64,000 bases of DNA from Sordaria brevicollis (lineage: Eukaryota; Ascomycota; Sordariomycetes; Sordariales; Sordariaceae), in assembly GCA_033439795.1 (NCBI GenBank), contig JAUTDP010000005.1:2385001-2449000 (forward strand). Direction: 5' to 3'. The notes under the pieces are model-generated. The model worked only from the letters and a program-made list of their open reading frames with translations, made no database searches and was not told where the DNA came from. Made by a program: the position numbers and the translations under genes. Below are positions 35,974 to 48,215 of this stretch, piece after piece (the first letter of the stretch is position 1; each line of letters begins with the position of its first letter).

Positions 35974-37883
35974 ATGCCTGGCTCAAAGAACTCGAAGAAT
36001 GCCAAAGACTCTATCAGAACGGCGGACACTGTGTTCGTCGAGGATGGTGAGCTGACGGGAATTTACTACATTCCCATCTCTGGTGTTCGTAGCCTAGCTC
36101 TCTCCTTGCCAATACCGTTACATTGACACTAACAATCCTCTTTATGCAGCTTCCCCACACAACGACGTGGCAACAGTTAAAGGACCACGTAAGGAGGGGA
36201 TGTGGTGTCGAAGCCGATAAAATCGAAGTTTATGCTCCTCTCGGTGGCTGTGTTCGAATCCGAGAGAGGGACAATTTTGACAAGGCGTTCAGTAAGTGAT
36301 AAATCATCATCTTCAACTACCCTGGTCCTTGTTTACTGATAACATGATCAGATTTCTTGAACGGCAGCCTGCTCAATAACCGTGCCCTTTTTGCTGATGG
36401 GAGGAATAAGGGCGGAAGGGTCATGGTTAAGCCCACCATTGCCGTACCTTTGACCGTCCGGCCTACTGCTTCCCTGGAGACAGACCCCGCTCCGGCTTAT
36501 GGATATGGCTTCAATCAAGGTGGTGCTGCCGGTGGTCTGATACCGGCCTTTGCGAACATGGCCATCTCCGGGTCTCCGGCGGTTTATGGGGCCGCGCAGC
36601 CGTACGGAGGCCCTGCTATGGCGCCATATTCTGAGGCCCCGCTGATGACCAGTCCCTACAGCGTCGATCCGGCGTGGAACCCCTATGCTTCGATTGGACA
36701 GCCCTACAACGCTCACCAGGGCCTCAATTCAGGATACGCTACCCATGAGCAGGGTCAAGAGAACTATGCTCAGGCCTATGTAGCTGCTCCGGTGTATCAC
36801 AGCCCTCCGATCTATCCGGAAGGGTATAACAACTACGAAGGGGCCATTGCTGCTGTTGCACCTGGTTTTCCTGTTCAGACACATCGGAACAACAGCATCG
36901 CCAACAGTCTTGTATCCGTTCCCAGCCCGAGCACACCAACTAACACCTTCACCACTAATTTTGGCACTCCCAATACCGTGAAGACCGTTAACACAGCGCT
37001 GACAGTCCCTTCGCCCCCTCCCAACTCTCGCAACCCTCCCATCTGCTTTCCCATCACCTCACCTGGACCCCACCCGGTACAGTCTCATCATCAACAGCAG
37101 CAACCTCGCACCATTATTATTACAGGCCTGACAAGGAAAGACTTGACACCTGATAAAATCCGTCTTCTTCTTTCTAAGCACGTCTCCGAAGTTGTCGCCG
37201 CCCAGATTCAGGGCATACAAATTTCGGATAGGAACGAGATCAACCCGCAGGGACATAACGCATACGTACGATTCCAAACTGTCGAGGACGCGGAGTTGGC
37301 GGTGGCTCATCTGGATCAAAAGCTCTACGGGAAAAATACCTTGAATGTGAAGATTTGGGTTCCTGAGCGGGGATCGGCGTTTGTCGCGGAAGAAGGAGGT
37401 GGAGGTGGCGGAAGGACGAAAGGAGGAGGCGGTGTTATAGCAGAGGGTGCGAGAATTGGCGAGACAGGAGATACTGATGATGGAGGCCAAAAGAACAAAG
37501 AAAGCAAGACCAATGATGAGAAGCCCGGCAAGAAAGAGGAGAAGAGCGACCAGGGAGTGAAAGGCATCAACGACGACAACATCGACAGCAAGTACAATGC
37601 TAGTGGGCAGGCGACGGGGATTGCGAACTCGAAATCAACCAGCACACAACCGACCTCGGCAGCAGTAGCGGCGCTAGCGGTACCCCCAAAGCTGGGACAT
37701 AGAAGGGAATCGACGAGCGGTGTGGTCATCGCAAACGGCAGCTATACAACCAACATGCCCATTGTCGAAGGTGCAGCGGTTGCAAAGAAGGACAGAAGCA
37801 GCAGCTTGTCAGCAATGTCTAAGGGGGATGTGGTGATTGCTCGTGGCAGCTGGGCCACGACCAAGCCAACCACCAAGGACTAA
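35974..37883 (+). CDS. RNA-binding protein with two RRM-like domains and a Tyr-rich linker
   Basis: Three exons: 35974-36084, 36150-36291 and 36352-37883, 594 residues. The first RRM-like fold is built across three exons: GIYYIPISGLPHTTTWQQLK, then KIEVYAPLGGCVRIRERDNF, then NGSLLNNRALF. The second RRM lies at about residues 335-410 (TIIITGLTRKDLTPDKIRLL, with the RNP1-like HNAYVRFQTVEDAELAVAHL). Between them are about 150 residues rich in Tyr, Gly, Ala, Pro and Gln, of the kind found in condensate-forming RNA-binding proteins. The tail has acidic/Lys-rich segments and two copies of VVIAxGSxxTT about 50 residues apart. The first donor is GTTCGT, a weak site forced by phase, with a CTAAC branch site and a TGCAG acceptor. 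The role in RNA metabolism is inferred from the domains only. Confidence 0.85.
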
Positions 37884-38881
37884 GACCGGAGATATTGGCA
37901 GTGAAGGTGTGTTTTGTGTCTTATGTTGGCGCATGAGCGAGCATGTGGCGGAGTTTGCAATTTGAACTTCTATCTCTTTTCCTTTCCTCCTTCTTTCATA
38001 TACACTAGATTGCATATTATTTCTCTCCTAGTCCGCATTTGACTGGTTTGGGTGGAAGTTGCACGGGAAGACTGACAAGAGCCCTAAGGTTGGAAAAAGC
38101 GGGCTGCATGAATATGATGACGAGATGAAGACACGAAGACACGAAGAATGAGATATGAGAAACGAAGAAACGAGTATAGATGGCGATCTAGAATGGCTGG
38201 GACGTGCTATGTCATGTGGGTTACACGTGTGGACAAGGGGGTTATCCGTATTCGCTACACCCTGGTTCATGAAGAAAGGGGCTTTGTTTACTTTCTGTGT
38301 ATTAGTGGGCATCCTCCCGCCTCCCTCGAGGTAGGTTGGCGGGCGGTGAACAAGTATTAAATCAAGGTCTGTCTTGCAGACTCGCAATTTTACACCTCTT
38401 GCAATCGGGAAGAAAACAAACGAATACGGATATAATAGCCAAATAGTTGACTACATACTTTGCGGTCTCTAACGTTGACCAGCCTCCGTGAACCGGGGTA
38501 ATGCATTGATGCTCAAGTGCAACCTAGCTCTTATCCATCACCAGCCGATTGTAGGATTATAATACGAGGGACTACAAGAGAACACGATAGGGTATCCGGA
38601 CAGACCAAGCCGATCTATTCACCCACTTGCTCACTTCCTTTTCTTTATGTGCATGTCCTCCAATTCTAATATTATGTACGCATACGCCTCTCGAGAGGTA
38701 GCTCCTTCCTCTTTCTAGGTATGTACTGCTTTCCACCTAGTTCTACTTCCCTCCTAGTGTCCTGCCTCGACCGCGCCTTCCCTTCCTCGTGTGATTAACA
38801 AAATAAAAAATCTTCTTCTTCCTGCCCACCAGGCGCACCTTCCACTTTCTTCGAATTACCACTGCGGACTTAAAAAAAAAA
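37884..38881. other. Convergent intergenic region
   Basis: Shared 3' regions of two convergent genes. It contains CCTCTCGAGAGG at 38687-38698 and CT-rich runs. No gene seen. Confidence 0.5.
38687..38698. repeat. 12-bp palindrome CCTCTCGAGAGG
   Basis: Perfect palindrome identical to the core of the one at 35344-35357. Confidence 0.85.
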
Positions 38882-41800
38882 TCAACCAATAAAAGGCGAC
38901 ATCTCCACTTGCCTCATCTTCTTCCCCTCCCACAACGCTCTCTGATCGGCCTCGCAAGCGCCGCAGTATTCGGCGTACCACTTCTTCAAGGCCTCTCTCC
39001 TCGTCATTTTCTCTTCACCTTCTTCGGCGTCATTAGTGCCCATGGAAGTAGTATCGGCGCCCAACAAAACTTTTTGGTCCTGACCCTTGTCGGAGTCATA
39101 AACAGGAATATCACGCTCCTCAAGATGACTGATATTGTCACCGGTAAGCAACATGTTGCTCACCTGCTCGCACCTCAGGTTCTCATCCATGAGCCAGTTC
39201 TCCCACTCGGACTGGATCATCTCTCTCTCGATGCCATTGACGACACGCATGGCGACGAGGAGATCATGCCGGTAGGTGCCGAGGCGCTGGCGGGTGCGGC
39301 GAAGGCGGCGGGCCGTGGCCTTGCCGGTTGCGGAAGCAAAACCGGCGCCGGCGTCGTGGTAGGGCGCGTCGAGGTCGGTGGAGTTGACGATTGATTGAAA
39401 GGTTTCGTAGCTGTTTTGGTTGTGTTAGTATTTTCGTCTGGATGTACATGGATAGGAAAAGGAGAAAAAACATACCATTGACTCCCAACCGGCCTCTCGA
39501 CCACCACCGCGCTCCCCTTGGCCGCCTCCTCCAGATCGGCCAAAAAGATGGCCTTGCTCATGACCGTGTTCGGCCCCACCCCGATCCGCTCCATGTAGCG
39601 CGCCGCCTTGCGCTCCGCCCACCACGCCGCGCTGGACTGGCTGACCACCACCAAGTTATACGCCGCGCTGGCGAGCAACAGTACCAGCAGGACCCGGTGC
39701 GCGGTGATGATCTTGAACACCTTCTTCACAGCCGCGAACGCCCACATCATGACTGACGTGATGGCGCTTTCCAGCAGTGACCGGCCCGTCTCGAGGATCA
39801 TGGCGGTCAATGTTCTCACCCGGATGATTTGGCCCTTCTTTCCTCCCACGCCAGTCCCATCAATATTCGTGTTGGGCGAGAAGACCACGACCTGCGTTTG
39901 CTGGCCGATGTTGCCGTAGACTTGAATGGCACGTTTGGTGCGGCTGTGGGGCCCAAGGCGGCGGACTTGGTCGGTTGCGACCTCAGCGAGCTCCTCGGCG
40001 TCGTTGGCCGCGTCATCAAGAGCCTGCCGTTCGATCATGTTCTTGGTGATGGCTGGAGCCTTGGACCAGTCCGCCTTTGTGTAGATAGCGAGCTTGCATT
40101 TGGACTTGGCTACGTGGGTGATGACGACCTTGATGATGAGCTTGAAGGCCTGGGAATTGGGAAGGTGCCAGGGCGTCTTGACGTGGGTGACGACGTAAGT
40201 AATGTGGTCGTTGAAGATGTCGATCGTCTGCGTGTCGAGGACGTTGCCATCCTTCTTGCGTCCAAGTACGTCGGCTTTATCGACCTTAAACCTGAACTGG
40301 CGTGCCATCTTGCCACCATGGTCTTTGAGCTCCCAGGGCCCCTGTGCAATCTCCTTTGCCCGGCGCTCGAAGTAGAGCTTGGGGAAGATGAAGCTCTTAT
40401 CACCGAACAGAACGTGGAAACAGGCCTTGGCGCTAATTTCAAAGTTCCGTTCTGCTACAGGCTTACCCATATCCTCTGGTTCGTAGTATACAGGGTGAGC
40501 CGGCAGCTGGAACTTGTGCATAGGGGCTTTCTTGAGACCGCGAGCTCCTCTGACGAACCGGCCACTCAAGTCCCCGACTCGGCGTGAAACCGGCCTACCA
40601 TGCGGGGTTCCGTCATCCATTGGCGTGTTTGACGCAACCTCTTCCCAACTTTCCGCACTGGGGCTTCTCTTGTCAAAGTTGTCCCCTTCCAGGTTAACCA
40701 GCGCAGTGATGATTTCCTCCAGACTCATTGGTTCAGCAGACTGAAGATCATCGACCAGCAGATTAAGTCGAGCATGCAGGAGCGTAAAGTCCTCCAAGAA
40801 GATCTTCATGGTAATGCGAGAGATGTTGAGATCGCTGGCGTCCTGGTTAAGGTGCAGGAAAATGTAATCGCAGTCCTTGCCAGGAGCTGCCGTGACCTCG
40901 GTGATACTGTCAAGGCTGATGGCGTAGGCAACGACGAGACCCAGCTGGTGACCAAAGAAGTACATGTTATCGGGAGTCACGAAAATACGTCCATTAGCAG
41001 CCATGCCCCTTCCTTCCTTGCCTTCGCCAGACGAGTTTGACCAGGCAGCGTTGAAGACCAAGACCGGCTTTTCCTCTAGAGCAACAGTTGGGAAGACCAA
41101 GCGGAACTGCGCATACTGAGCTCTCAGCTCGGGAGGATAGTTCGCCGGGAAGGAATCAACGAGTTGGCCCTTCACCTCCTGAATCTTCCCGTGGGCGTCA
41201 GAGGCCGCGTCTACACTGAGTGTCTTCTTATGCAGGCCGGCAACCGAGGCCTTCTCGCTCACGGCGCCAGAAGCCTTCTGGACGGTAGCTACTAGCGGAT
41301 CGTCCAGATCGACCTTAGGTGTCCGAACAGTTTCAGGCAAGGGAGTGAAGGATGAAGCCCAGGGGTTGCTACCCCAGTAGTTGGCGAGAACCGCACTCGG
41401 CAGACCGCGAGTAATATCTGCAGTGGCGCTGGCCATAACAGCGGCTCTGCTGAGATTCGTCGGCACCGGAGGTTTAGAGAGCGTTGCAGGCGCAAGACTG
41501 GTAGGGGCATGATCAAAGGGACCGCCCAACGAGGGAATTGGCACCCGCAAGGCAGGAGTCTGTGGCGCAATGGGCGAGATGGGACTATGGCCTATCAGAC
41601 CATGGCTTGCTGTTATCAAGTTCGCAATACCACCAGAAGGTTGGGCTTGCGCATCCGAGTTGGCAAGCATAGCCTTCCGGTGTAGATCGAGTCTTTGCAT
41701 GATCCGGGCAGCATGCTCGCGGCCGCTCTCGCCCTCCTCTCGACCCAATGTTGTCGTTATCGAGCGCCGGGGAGGGTTGACGGCGGCATCGAAACTGGCA

Positions 41801-43326
41801 CGGGCCGCAGCGTCGGCACCAGGGACAGCGAGTGTTGCCGTCCGCTCAAGTCCAGGGGCTGGCCCATCACCGTCGACATTGTCGAGGGACTTGGCCGAGA
41901 ACTCGGGGATAGTGGAAGGATTGATGGAAAAGGCAGGATCAACGCCACCGCTCAGAGCGTTCGCCTCACGACCCATTGTCGCCTCGAAAGCTCTCTTCTT
42001 GGCGACTTCGAAAACCTCAAGCCACTCCATCAACTGTGTCTGGGTTTCGGCCTGCAGCAAAAGGGTCTGCGTCTTGGTCTTGACTTCAAAGCAGAACCGA
42101 CGTTCCTCCTGAACAGCTGGCTTAGCGCTGCAAAGCAGCACACCAATCTCGTCTCCCTGCAACACACCCTGAGGCCCGTTCATAAGCCAGCCAAATTGAA
42201 AGTTGCGGCAGTAATACCAGCGGCGCACCCATGTTGTCCTCGCCGGCTTTCCCGACACAACTCGCAAAAACAGCCACCCCTGCTTCTCCGCAATCACATC
42301 CGTCTCGTCCTTCTGCTGCATGTTCATCGGCCCTCTAGACCCCAAGTATGGTACCGTAGACACGCTGTAGTCCTCGATCTCCCTCGAAGGTTTATAAAGA
42401 GCCAGTGTCGCCTCCCCAACCTCCTTTCTCGCCGCCTGCAGCTCTCGCTTGAACAGGGGCTCATACGACTCCATCTCTTTCGACCAGCCTCGTATCCTCT
42501 CCAGCTCCTCCGCCGCAGTCGCCGCGCCCAGGGGTGCATCGCCCCGCGAGCGGCGCATCTCCCTGTACATGTCGGCGCAAACCCGCACTAGCAGCTTGTC
42601 GAGCGCAAAGCGCAGCTGGGGGGCCGACTGGCAAAAGTCCATGCTAGCCTTGAGATAGGCCTTGCGCGTTTCGAACACGGAAAAAGCGTCCTCGCGCAGG
42701 GCACTCGGCTCCTTGGTCTTGTTCTGGCCGACATAGCGGGCGAGTGTCGTGTCGAACGTCTTCTGGGCGGCCTCCATTGCTCGTCGTGTCTCCTTGAAGG
42801 TGCGCAGTTCACCGTTGACAAAGTTGCGGATGGGCTCAACGCTAACAGGCTCGAGCCGGCGCACCGTGGCCATCACCCCCGTCCACCAGTCGCGGGCGCC
42901 ATCGCCGGCTCGGCGAAGGGCTAGGAAGGTATAGTCGGTGTCGATGATGGCATCGGCTTGGGCGGTTGCGTTGACGGGTGGCGGCGCAATCTTCTGGAGG
43001 TAGGCGTGGATGCTATCCTCGAGCGCGAGGAGATCGTGGACTACCTTGGATGTGCTGCGGATGTAGTTGTCGAGCCATCGCTCGATTACGTCGAGGTTCT
43101 CGGAGAAGTGGACGGTAGAGGCCCTAAATGTCGGGGAATCGAGAGCGGCTTCATTGAGGCTCACAGGGTTTGGAGCGCCAGGGCGTAGCTTCTTGGTAAG
43201 GGGTAGTTGCGACTGCGTTGTAGACGAAGGGGCCTGGGCAGAGGCAGATGTTGGTTGTGTCGATTGCGGCTTGCTCGGAGCCGCGGTGGCCGGTGGCAGA
43301 GCTGGGAACGCTGTGGTGTCGGACAT
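38882..43326 (-). CDS. BAR-PH-GRAM-VASt sterol transporter of the Lam1/Lam3 (Sip3) type
   Basis: Two exons, 43326-39476 and 39410-38882, 1459 residues. Proteins of this build (yeast Ysp1/Lam1 and Sip3/Lam3) sit in the ER at contacts with the plasma membrane and move sterol. Domain order: a disordered Ala/Pro-rich start; a BAR-type helical region, about 50-320; a PH domain, about 345-450 (GWLFLRVVSGKPARTTWVRR, ending QLMEWLEVFEVAKKRAF); a long disordered Ser/Pro/Ala stretch; a GRAM-like domain from about 725 (ANGRIFVTPDNMYFFGH); a VASt/Aster sterol-binding domain, about 940-1130 (AHPVYYEPEDMGKPVAERNF, FRFKVDKADVLGRKKDGNVL); and a transmembrane helix near 1208-1228 (VLLVLLLASAAYNLVVV). A roughly 240-residue tail follows, part of it from exon 2. 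The intron removes a false end in exon 1 (donor GTATGT, acceptor AACAG). No catalytic activity is expected. Confidence 0.92.
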
Positions 43327-44676
43327 GATGTGTGGTATTCTGGGTAACTCGGAGGGTATAATCGGCGGCTGCTGTCCACAGTTATGTCGATCCCGCCACG
43401 TCTATCCCGTCGACACCTTGTATTAGATAGATAAAAGGCCAAAGAGGCCGGTCGCAAAGTCGAGTTTGGTCCGAAGTGTGCGAGAACCTTTCTGGCAGAG
43501 CTGGGCCGGTCGAACCGGATGGCGGCAACAAATAATGGCGGCCTATCACAGATCCCTTCTCGGTAACACCATCCGTATTAAATCCCTTTCACTTTTTCCT
43601 CATCTATCGATTTTCTTTCATTATCGATTTGTTGTAAAAGACTGGCGTTGCAGTTGGCGCAAGAAGGGGGAGTTGGCAGTTGGTTGTTGGTGGAATTTAG
43701 TTGTACATATAGTTGGAGAAAGTTGGTGGTGGTGACGGATGGACGTCAATGGAGTGTGTGCAAAAGGAGAAAGACAAGGCGGGAACTTCCACCACTTCAG
43801 CTCCTCCTCACTTCAACTTGTTCCAGCAATAGCAGCACACCGTCCATTGGAGAACCACACTTTCCAGGTCGCTCGCTAGAGGTAGTCTATGTAGTCGTAG
43901 GTACCGTGTCCCGGAACCGCTAGCAAACCGCAATGACGTTGTAGACCTGAACCGTTTCAGGCCGGGCAAGATCGACTGCGAACGGCAGTGGGCATTGGCA
44001 CATTGAGGTGGGTGAGACTTGTGAACCCCTGGATCGAAGCTGCCTGCCAAGGATTCCGTGTATCCGCCGACCTGGATTTGGTCTTTCAGGGCCGGCGAGC
44101 TCTAACAAGGAACCCCATTTAGCCCCCGTGGTTTGGCTCGCGGACCCTGGGACTCCGCTATTGAGCGGACAAGGCACGCCCTTGCAGCGTACGCTAACGG
44201 AATCATCTTCAATCGTTAACAATTTACGGATATCCACATGTGTACACTTGGTAAGACAGCCCGGAAATATCAACGACTGGAATGAGAAGCCGAATTTAGA
44301 TAAGACAACAGCCCAGACACTGGATGTTCTTGGGATGAACACGAGTATGTACCTGAAGGTTTTTGATGTTTCTGTCAGACAGTATTAAACCGTGTCCCTG
44401 GTGTCGAGTAACACCCGACATCGACGACAGTGGATTTGTTAACCGAGCAATTCCTCATCCATGTCAACCTGTCTCCAACAATGAAATTCCTCATTTTGCA
44501 ACAGCCTCCTCCTAATCATACATCGCGGACGGACTGATTTTTCGGAGTAAATGGGTCCCCCGCTTTCTGCTATCGACCAAGCACCAAGCCTCAATCATAA
44601 TAACCGTACTTTCCGGCCTTCCTTTCCGTCTCACGTTCAGAACTCAGAGACGTTGTCTAGATGGACACAGCTAGCG
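43327..44676. other. Intergenic region
   Basis: Promoter of the Lam-type gene and 3' region of the apc4 gene, about 1.35 kb. The open frame at 44008-44388 has no coding support. Confidence 0.45.
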
Positions 44677-47416
44677 CTACTGGCTATTCTCCATCACCAC
44701 ATCTTCCTCCTCTCCTTGTTCCTTACCTGAACCGCCAGTAGACGCTTCCTCAAAGCGGGCAGGAAGAGCATATGTTTTGTAAACGGTCCTGTCTCGGCCC
44801 AGCAGACAGACCCTAGCAGGAAGCTCACCCCTGGTCTTGCTCGCACGCTGGATCTCCATCTGGACGGGCATGAATCCTCCAAGGGTGTCAAAAGGGAGTG
44901 AAGTGTGGGGGACTTCTGGGCCTTCGATATTGATTATCTGGCCTGGCTTCTCTCCTCCTTTGTAGGCTGCGTAGGATAGGCTGGGTGACTGGTATCCGAT
45001 CCTGACCAGTGCAACAGGGCTTTGCTCGTCTGTCCAGGAAAAGTTAGCACCATCTTGTCTTGCCTGGTCTGGACTTCGTCTTTATTTGTGGACGAGTCCA
45101 GGATGACTGTGACTGACCTTTGGTTCGGCTCAACACGAGCAGAGACTTGTCCAAGAACTTGATATCAATCACGGTGGCCTCGTTGGGGAGGGCCATACCG
45201 CAGGCATCGCTAGAAGTTGTGCCGCTGATGCCGTTGACAACGGGGATATTGGTTCGTACGATGAAGACTACGCTCAGTGTTAGTATACACAAACCAGTGT
45301 CAAAGCGAGCAAGAAAACCTACTCTTGTTCTTGTCGTCTTCCGGTACAGTAGCCACGAATGTGGTTACCATATTAGACCCAGAACACAGATGAACATCAT
45401 GCCTCCAGATCTTCTCGCCCGTAGAAATTTCCACGGCCTCATTGAAGCGGACAGTCCTCTTCTCTGCCTCCGCAATCTCCTTGAACACGATAGCCGATTG
45501 GCTACTGAGATGGTTCACCAACTGATCGACCTTAGGCAAGCTCTTGAGATAAGGCTCACCGCGCTCCTGATGCTTCAACTGCTGATCAACCAGCTCCAGC
45601 AGAGATGCCTTTGCGCTACCATTGCTCACCTCAGCAGCAGCAACAGCCGCCCAGTCCCTCTCACGCCCTTCGGCGGTAACATCAACATCACCCAGATAGA
45701 CCGCCAAGGGGCTGCCCATTAGATATCGCTGGATATACGTCAAGACCCTGACGTTATCCATCGTGGCCTCCTTTTCCGTCAGCTCCTCAGCAGCTGCCGA
45801 CGACGACGCCAGCTTATCGATTTCCATCCGCAGCCAGGACGAGAAGGACGTGAAGTGGTCCAGCTCGTCCATGACCGCCAGCAGGATCTTGTACGAGACC
45901 AAGGTCAGCGCCGCGACATTGTCCAAAAGCTTCTCGATCTGTGCAACAGTGAAGCCGATGTTGTTGTTGGAGTTCTCGCGCGAGCCACCGCCGCCGCCAT
46001 GAAAACGAGCAAGTCCCAGTAGCCGACTGAGCACGATGCCGCACCTCTCGAGCGCAGGCAGGAAGTTCTCATGCACCAAACTTCGGAGGTTTTGCAGCCC
46101 GCTTACGACCGCTTTATCCCAACGCTTGTGTCCTCGCTCGGCCAAACTGTCGACCAACCATTCCTTCACCTGCGGAAACACATGCCCCGTAGCAACGGTA
46201 TGATACAAAGCCTGAACAATCGTGACCGGTCCCTTGGGGCTCTTCTCTAGGTCTTCCTGCACACCACGAAGGAACCGGTTGGGAAGCTCTCTCGTCGACT
46301 TCCACTCGCTGACCATGTGTGACTGGGCCTGCTTCAGGTATCGAAGAAGATTCTGGAGCGTTGTCGTCTTTGACGCCAGCAGAGACAAGTTGATTGGCGA
46401 CTTGTGTACGAATGTGAGATCCATGGGAACAAGATAAAGGGATGTCGGACTATTGCTCTCTTTGGGTCTTAAAAGGAGGGCGTGAGTAGACACTTTGGGG
46501 TGGGAGCTGTGCCCGCAAAGCTGGAAGCCACCCTCCTTTCCTGAGACAGGCCCTCTGGCAGTATGCGGAACATGCTGAAAGGTTCCAATGACGAATGAAT
46601 CGTAGATGCTGAGGTGGATGCCTCCGTCGGCTGTGCCAGCAATCATGACGTGAACGTTGTCTGAGTCCTCGGGTTGGTAAGGACGGAACACGAACTCGAG
46701 TGATGCCGCTGTGGAGAAAACAAACATATCGTCACTACAAGTCTGTCAGTTTATCCTCTTGCACGATGTGAAAGTTCCCTGCAATTCGCTTCACCTACCC
46801 AGTGCCTCCAGACAAAGGAAGCGAACTAATCTTGGGAAGAGCCGTCTCCACCTCCAGGAAAGTCAACTCGTGAGGAAGATTCAGAACATGCTTCTTCTCA
46901 TCAGGCATGAGATCCCGCCACGGCAGATCGGGGAGGTTATCGTCATGCTTCTTGGAGCGCGACTGTTTGCCCGTGCCAATTTCGTTTCTAGCCCAGGCAA
47001 TATACTCGATCCTGGAAGGCGGCTGCTGCTTTCCATCATGACCTGGGCTTGGAGCTGCCACGCGAATATGATGCACGGCCTTGTTACTCTCCAAGCCGAT
47101 CAACCTCACCACGCCGTCACTCCAGCCGGCAGCTAAGAATTGGCCTGCGAATATTTTGTTAGAAAAATCGTTCAAGTTCTTGAACTAGCCGTGTAATTAT
47201 CTTACCATCTTCTTTCCACTTAATCGCGTCGACCTTCTGGTTTCGCTCCGTATGCTTCGAGACCAGCTGATTGCTGCCACGCCAAACGTAGATGACGTTG
47301 CCGTCGCCGACCGTGGCTGTGAGGTCGATGACCGGGTTGCATGTAATTTGCTTGCCTGTAACTGGCACGCTCAGGGTGCTCGAGTTAAAGAGCTGAAGCT
47401 GTCCATCTGAGGACAT
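44677..47416 (-). CDS. apc4: Anaphase-promoting complex subunit 4 (Apc4)
   Basis: Five exons: 47416-47206, 47144-46799, 46734-45323, 45267-45118 and 45029-44677, giving 823 residues. Apc4 is a scaffold subunit of the APC/C ubiquitin ligase, which targets securin and cyclins at mitosis. The first 100 or so residues are the N-terminal WD40 part (VIDLTATVGDGNVIYVWRGS, then GQFLAAGWSDGVVRLIGLES). The large third exon carries the helical Apc4 domain, with FVHKSPINLSLLASKTTTLQ, LYHTVATGHVFPQVKEWLVD, ERGHKRWDKAVVSGLQNLRS and HFTSFSSWLRMEIDKLAS, all characteristic. The last two exons form the C-terminal beta part. All four introns carry GT..AG ends and the phases close (1, 2, 1, 1). The tail is acidic. 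Confidence 0.93.
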
Positions 47417-48215
47417 TGTGTAGGATGGCTTTGGACTTTCAAAGTGTGATAGTATAGGTGTCTAGGCGTTGAAAGTGCGTGGAAAGCGACTGCTAACTGG
47501 TTCCAGCAGCCTTCAGCTCCAAGGCGTGAGATTCCGATTGTGATGACACGCGCAAGTCCATAACTTGGCAAGTCAACTTGGACGAAAGCTTTAGGGGTAT
47601 TTCTTGATTTTTTGTTTGCTACAGCTTCATATACTTGCCTTTGGCGTGGTGGTGTTGTCGTTGCTACTGTCGTTGTTCCGTTATCTGTGGTTGTGTCGTG
47701 CCTGGTTCAGTTATTGAAACCACAGTGCAGATAGAGCGGTTGCTATGGTAACGAACGTACTGTGCAATTGCGCTTTCGTACTGTAACCCTCCAAGCTACA
47801 GTACCTCTCAGGTCCATATTTAACTACACCGTAAATGCCGGATATTGACCAACGCCATTCCTATGAATAGAGTTCAAGCTCTGTGTAAAAGGCCACCGTA
47901 AGTTCCGCTCTCATGAGGTTATTGGACAAACTAGAGACCCGTAGTCAAGCTGTTTCTTCGAAGCACATGAACGCCTTTTCTCAATACCCGTATGAATACA
48001 TCACCGAATCGACCAAAGTCAAGGATAATAATGGAGTATCACAGTACTGCATATGACCATGTATAACAGTTTTCATTAAGAAGGGAGCTAGACAACTCGG
48101 TTGCTTCCCATACATTACTCTAATTCTGGTGTGGAAGATGACGATCAAGCCGCCTGACCGTCATACTATGGTTCCCTGTTTTTTTGACCCTGCTCAAAAC
48201 TAAAGACAACGGCGC
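47417..48215. other. Intergenic region
   Basis: Promoter of apc4 and 3' region of the delta-COP gene. No gene seen. Confidence 0.5.

Noticed and set aside
41695..42591. 298-codon plus-strand frame opposite the Lam-type gene
   Set aside because: Antisense to the PH domain region, with no family signal.
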